Positions 59,480 to 64,000 of a stretch of 64,000 nt of DNA are shown here, piece by piece. How positions within the stretch are numbered: position 1 is the stretch's first letter; the number at the start of each line of letters is the position of its first letter. Position numbers and translations under genes: made by a program. Under the pieces are notes generated by a model. It was not told the origin of the DNA and did no database searches. It saw nothing but the letters and a program-made list of their open reading frames with translations. Location of the stretch: contig NC_134825.1 in NCBI RefSeq assembly GCF_004210375.1, positions 67,137,558 through 67,201,557 of the forward strand, given 5' to 3'. Source of the stretch: Tachypleus tridentatus (lineage: Eukaryota; Arthropoda; Merostomata; Xiphosura; Limulidae).

Positions 59480-59959
59480 GACCCTGCATGTCAAGGTGGC
59501 TAGAGCCTTGACTAGTAATCTGAGGGGCGCGGGTTCGAATCTCCATCACACCAAACATACTCGCTCTTTCAATCGTAGGGACGTTATAACGTGACGGTGA
59601 ATCCCATTATTCGTTGGTAAAAGAGTAGCTCAAGAGTTGGCGGTGGGTGGTGATGACTAGCTGCCTTCCCTCTAGTCTTACACTGCTAAATTAGAGATGG
59701 CTAGCGCAGATAGTTCTGTCCTTTCAGCCGTGGGGGCGTTATAATATTACGATCAATTCCACTATTGGTTGGTAAAAAATATAGCCCAAGATTTGGCGGT
59801 GGGTGGTGATGACTAGCTGCCTTTCCTTTAGTCTCACGCTGCTAAATTAGGTACGGCTAGCACAGATAGCCCTCATGTAGTTTTGCGCGAAATTTAAAAC
59901 AAACCAAGTCAAACCAGATAGTCCTTGTGTAGCTTTGCACGAAGTTCATAAAAACAAAC
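59480..59959 (+). repeat. SINE family A (outer) interrupted by another SINE
   Basis: The outer SINE runs 59480-59714 and resumes at 59923-59959. Its own target-site duplication is tttctaaataa (59469-59479) and tttctaagtaa (59960-59970), one mismatch. The B box gcgggttcgaatc is intact. Confidence 0.9.
59715..59914 (+). repeat. Nested SINE family A, 5'-truncated, 8-bp TSD
   Basis: Starts in the body at tctgtcctttcagccgtggg and ends with its own tail aaacaaaccaagtcaaac. cagatagt at 59707-59714 is repeated at 59915-59922, showing that it inserted into the outer SINE. Confidence 0.9.
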
Positions 59960-59970
59960 TTTCTAAGTAA

Positions 59971-61223
59971 CAAAGAAAAAGATGGTGGACAAATTATTTT
60001 CACATTCACGCTGTTTCAATAGATTTCTGTGAAACAAGAGTATGAAAGAGCGGTGACACAATCTATCAATAATTCAAAATATACGCAGTACTAAATTATC
60101 ACACACTCATTCAAGCAAAGACGAAACAGTAACTGAATTTACCTTTAACCCCAAATAAAGGCTCATAAGTAATGTTGTTCATAAATTCGTGAAACTCCTA
60201 TGCATAACTGATAACAATTTACTATTATAACACTTATGAATAGATAAAATAACAACTGCTTAATGACAAGTCTCTGGAATGAACATAATAATTGTATACT
60301 TTTCTTCCATGTTGTATATTCATCATTTATAATCCATCTTATTGTAATAGACATAACATGAGTGTCAGCATCTATGTATGTAGCCAAAATCATCTATTGA
60401 ATGGCACAACAAACAAAAATTCTTAAACTATTTCACACTTTGAGCATTCAACATCCAGACAATTAGAAAAACAACCGAAGTATGTGCAACAACCATTTAT
60501 TTAACACAGAATATAATTTTAAATAAATGTACTCTCCTCAAAACAAAACAAGACATTAATAAGAACTGTGCGTGAGTGTTTGATTATATCTTTATTAATG
60601 TGATTTTTATATGTAATACCACTTTTAATACATAAAAATATAACATTTTATCCCAGTAAAATTTGGAGCTCTTTGCACTAAATTATTTTGATGCAATGAG
60701 TTTGATATGACTAAAGAACACAATCCGAACACATTTTCAGTACAGCACTTCCCGGTCAAAAACACAAAATTTCTTTATTAAAAAAAATGTTCACTTTCAT
60801 TAGTTTTTCAATGAGATATGAATACTACGATAAGTGATTAGTAGTAAAACCATCCGCTTGCAGAGTGGCGTTCCTGTTAGTATTTTTTTATTTCTATTTT
60901 CGTTATACTTTGAAATATTATCGTATTTTCTTGTTCCTCTGATATTCATATGAACCATAGTACCTGATATTATTAAGTGATACTTTGCAGCTAATTTTTT
61001 GTTCATGATGAAATAATTACTCAAAATACATAAAATATTTTAATTATCAATACGTGTTTATAATCGATAAATAGCTGATTGTCTTAAACATATGGTCATA
61101 ACTATCAGCTTAACTAAATTGAAGAACTCGTGTCACTTGAAATATTAACATGAATGAAAAGTATGATTTTTTTTAATTTGAGTTCAACTAAAATTACGTG
61201 ATCCTGCATTTGAATATCGAACT
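59971..61223. other. 1.25 kb without a recognised gene
   Basis: Very AT-rich. Minus frames at 60163-60393 and 60800-61024 have no domain and look like chance. Confidence 0.4.
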
Positions 61224-61236
61224 CATAGTCAAACAA

Positions 61237-61473
61237 TCCGAGGGCCGTGGGTTCGAATCCCGGTCACACTAAACATGCTTGCCCTTTCAGCCATGGGGGC
61301 GTTATAATGTGACGTTTAATCCCACTATTCGTTGATAAAAGAGTAGCCCAAGAGTTGACGGTGGGTGGTGATGACTAGCTGCCTTCCCTTTAGTCTTACA
61401 CTGCTAAATTAGGGACGGCTAGCACAGATAGCCCTCGAGTAGCTTTGTGCGAAATTCAAAACAAACAAACAAA
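61237..61473 (+). repeat. SINE family A, 5'-truncated, perfect 13-bp TSD
   Basis: Begins in the tRNA-like head, after the A box, at tccgagggccgtgggttcga. catagtcaaacaa at 61224-61236 and 61474-61486 is an exact target-site duplication. The body is close to consensus, so this is a fairly young insertion that had lost its A box on arrival. Confidence 0.95.
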
Positions 61474-61486
61474 CATAGTCAAACAA

Positions 61487-62164
61487 GCTACCGCATCCGG
61501 CCGCACTCGTTTTCAAGAAACTCCCAGGAAAGTCTTTTTGAAATTATGAAGCAACTTAATGACAAGATAATTTTCGTACGATTGGCTTCAGAAAAGATCA
61601 CTTGAGTTTAACTACCCAAACTGCCAGTTTTTCTTCGCCTTTACAGCAGTACTAATTAAAAACTGGTTTATGCGACTATTACAACCACGAGTAAACAGCA
61701 TTTTTCACTACTGGATTAATGAATTAACCGCATTTCAGTGAATTACGTATGATTTATCTCTAGCCAAAGATAAATAGGTATAGACTTAATCTTTACCAGT
61801 TGATCTAAAATTTACAGACCAAGTGAAGTTTTATTACTTGCGATTGTATCATTCGGCTTTTGAGTAGGAAGCTTTTGACAAAAACGTGAGACACGTACAA
61901 AATAACAGAGAAGTTGCGTCCAGAACAGATTAATTCTTCACAAGGTTCTTTCAGCAATGAATTACCACATTTTGTAGCTGTTCACTCTTCTAGTTCTTCC
62001 CTGATCAGATAAAACCTAAAACTATACACTAAATTACTACAATGCTACTGAATAAAACTTATGATAATGATTGCTTAATTAATACTTTGTGAAAAACTGT
62101 CATATTGTTTTCAAAAATCGCATGTTTTATTGACCATTAACTTTATCATTGTAGTAAGCATGAG
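61487..62164. other. Intergenic or intronic, nothing recognised
   Basis: AT-rich sequence between two same-strand SINEs. Confidence 0.4.
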
Positions 62165-62415
62165 GGGCCGGGCATGGCCAGGTGGTTAGGCAGCTCGACT
62201 CGTAATCTGAGGGTCTGAAGTTCAAATCCCCGTCACACCAAATATGCTCGCTCTTTCAACCATGGGTCAATCCCAGTATTCGTCAGTAGCCCAAGAGTCG
62301 ACGGTGGGTGGTGATGATTAGCTGCCTTCGCTCTAGTTTTACATTACTAAATTAGGGACGGCTAGCGCAGATAGCCCTCGAGTAGCTATGCGCGAGATTC
62401 AAAACAAATCAAAAC
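62165..62415 (+). repeat. tRNA-derived SINE, family A
   Basis: Head gggccgggcatggccaggtg is intact. The B box is damaged (gaagttcaaatcc). A deletion removes GGGGCGTTATAATGTGACG and part of TTGGTAAAAGA. Confidence 0.9.
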
Positions 62416-63421
62416 AATCATAAATATGTGAAACTGCTATGCATAATTGATAATAATTTACTTATGTAATACTTATGAATAGATAAAATAAACATGATTG
62501 AGACTATTACAACTGATCCTTTGCAGGTTTGTTAAATTGAGTCATAAATTCATTTGCAAAATTCGCGATACGAACAAGTACACGAAATAAGCAATTTCTA
62601 CCAAAGAAAAAGTATTAACACACACAAGTTTTTAATCTCGAAATTACCTACGACATTGTACTTTAATAATACATCTTCCTCTTCGTAAAATTGTTTGAAC
62701 ATTGGTAGTTAAACCTACTTTTGGTTTTCCATAAAGATATGCAGTGATATTTTAAAGAACGTTTTCTTTTTAAACTTAAACATAGGTTAATAACTTATAC
62801 TGTACAATTCTTATCAAAAGAAAGATGAAAACAAAATAAAGTTAGAAAACAATTAAAAATACAAAAGTTAGGTTAAATTGGAGATAAAACGATTTTTTTT
62901 GGTGACTACACTTGTTCCGTGTTTTCAAAAGTAATTCACCAAACAAGTGATCACTCTTTGCCTATAACAATATGGTAATAACATACATACTGTGAGACGG
63001 AAGATGGTGAAATTTATTTATTTCAGTATTTACTGAGAGAAACAAAACGCAAATCTTCGTGAAAAACCAAAACTGATGAATAGAAAGGATAAACTTAGGG
63101 AACAGAACATCAGGGCGACAAAAAAAAAGAATAATAAGGAAAGATCGACTAAAGTTGACAAAAAGAGGAGGAAACAGATAACTAAGCAATAATAAAATAT
63201 ATATATATACTTTAAAATGAAACGACGATACGAGGTAAATTAAAAGTAAAGTAAACAAGTAAAAACTAAATAAAACACAAAAGAGAAAAGACATAAAAAC
63301 ATGTAAATGAAAAAGTGAGATGAAAATGAGATGAGAGCAGTGGAATAGGAAAGTTGACCAATAACAAAATGTATAATAAAAATTGAAGAGAAATAAAGGA
63401 TAAAAGATATTCGTAAATATA
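62416..63421. other. 1 kb, purine-rich plus strand, no gene
   Basis: From about 63100 to 63400 the plus strand is strongly A/G-biased, which keeps a phenylalanine- and leucine-rich minus frame (62962-63534) open. That frame crosses the Tc1-C boundary and is not considered a gene. Confidence 0.4.
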
Positions 63422-64000
63422 CTCTTCAAAAAAAGAAACGCAAAAGGCAAAATATGAGACAAATTGTTAACAAGTTTATTCCGGAATAGTTCTGTATGAC
63501 ATGTGTGAAACTTTGCACATTCACTGCTGAACATCCAAAGTCTGCAAAGGCGAAGTCCACGCTCACTAGGTGAAGTTTAACGTCAATAACGAGTATGCCC
63601 TTCGTGAGCATCAATAACTGCTTGGCATCTCCTGCCCATGGAAGCGATGAGATGACGAATCACATCCTGTAGAATGGCTGTCCACTCAGCCTGCAAAGCT
63701 GTTGCAAACTGAGGTAGAGTCTGCGGTTGAGGTTGTCGCCGTCGCAGACGTCGGTCCAACTCGTCCCAAAGATGTTCGATGGGGTTTACATCTGGTGATC
63801 TGGAGGGCCAGAGAAGAACGTTGATGTTGTGGTGTCTCAAGAAGACAGTGGTGAGTCGGGCTGTGTGAGGACGGGCGTTGTCATGTTGAAAAACGTCGTT
63901 GACGTTCACCATGATGGGTTGCACATGGGGCCTAAGAATCTCGTCGACGTATTGTTGAGCCGTAAGATTCCCTCGAATGTGCAAAAGGTCTGTTCTGGCA
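63422..64000 (-). mobile_element. Tc1-C DNA transposon, 3' half, runs off the window
   Basis: Starts immediately after TA (63420-63421) with ctcttcaaaaaaagaaacgc, which looks like a terminal inverted repeat. The other end lies beyond the window, so the element length is unknown. Confidence 0.85.
63583..64000 (-). CDS. Tc1-C transposase, C-terminal part, frame intact
   Basis: The minus-strand frame is open from the window edge to a stop at 63583-63585, about 139 codons, and has no internal start that needs to be invoked because the protein continues upstream. It begins RTDLLHIRGNLTAQQYVDEI, as expected for the catalytic domain of a Tc1 transposase. The second catalytic aspartate is in FQHDNARPHTA and the glutamate in SPDVNPIEHLWDELDRR, with 34 residues between them (DD34E). 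The protein would cut and paste its own element at TA sites in the nucleus. No stop or frameshift is visible, unlike the other Tc1 copies here, so this is the only transposase fragment that might be functional. The N-terminal half is outside the window. Confidence 0.88.
   Translation of the reverse strand, partial: ARTDLLHIRGNLTAQQYVDEILRPHVQPIMVNVNDVFQHDNARPHTARLTTVFLRHHNINVLLWPSRSPDVNPIEHLWDELDRRLRRRQPQPQTLPQFATALQAEWTAILQDVIRHLIASMGRRCQAVIDAHEGHTRY

Noticed and set aside
62962-63534. 190-codon minus-strand frame rich in Phe, Leu and Ser with membrane-like segments
   Set aside because: It is the complement of a purine-rich, low-complexity plus strand and runs across the TA boundary of Tc1-C. 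There is no domain and no sensible start context.

Overview
The window is eukaryotic, AT-rich, and almost entirely non-coding. It has no operon-like gene packing, its long open frames are either transposase remnants or artefacts of repeats, and the same short interspersed element recurs about every 2 kb. The main repeat (called SINE family A here) has a tRNA-like head with Pol III A and B boxes, a body of about 180 bp and a CAAA-type tail. From memory it resembles the abundant SINE of horseshoe crab genomes, so a chelicerate, plausibly a xiphosuran, is the best guess. That assignment is recollection, not something the sequence proves.

Layout. 0-10 kb: a decayed Penelope-like reverse transcriptase (about 0.88-1.65 kb, minus), a candidate LTR (about 6.46-7.2 kb), SINEs of three families, and a short tandem array interrupted by a SINE. 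12.8-13.7 kb: a 63-bp tandem array with an alternating two-unit pattern. 16.7-17.0 kb: four tandem copies of a tRNA-like SINE head. 18-24 kb: several family A SINEs, one with a perfect 12-bp target-site duplication. 24.9-25.1 kb: a candidate host exon on the minus strand. 29.5-31.0 kb: a complete-ended but dead Tc1 element (Tc1-A copy 1). 33.7-34.1 kb: a weaker candidate exon. 35-43 kb: SINEs and long featureless stretches. 44.4-45.8 kb and 48.2-48.5 kb: two decayed copies of one unnamed protein family with motifs close to HEEADTR, DTDVVVL and TGCDT. 49.1-51.25 kb: a Tc1-B remnant fused to a 5'-truncated Tc1-A copy. 53.0-53.75 kb: a 43-bp GAGA-rich minisatellite. 58.3 kb: a 228-bp mariner-type MITE. 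59.5-60.0 kb: a SINE nested in a SINE. 63.4 kb to the end: the 3' half of a third Tc1 element (Tc1-C) with an intact partial frame.

No complete host gene is visible. If a host gene crosses the window it does so as introns, with the 24.9-kb segment the best exon candidate. The recognisable content is a record of element insertion: LINE-type retroposition (SINEs with target-site duplications, some 5'-truncated), cut-and-paste Tc1/mariner elements at TA sites, a Penelope-like element, and tandem repeats. Repeat boundaries were read by eye. SINE limits are good to a few bases where a target-site duplication is given and to about 10-20 bases otherwise.
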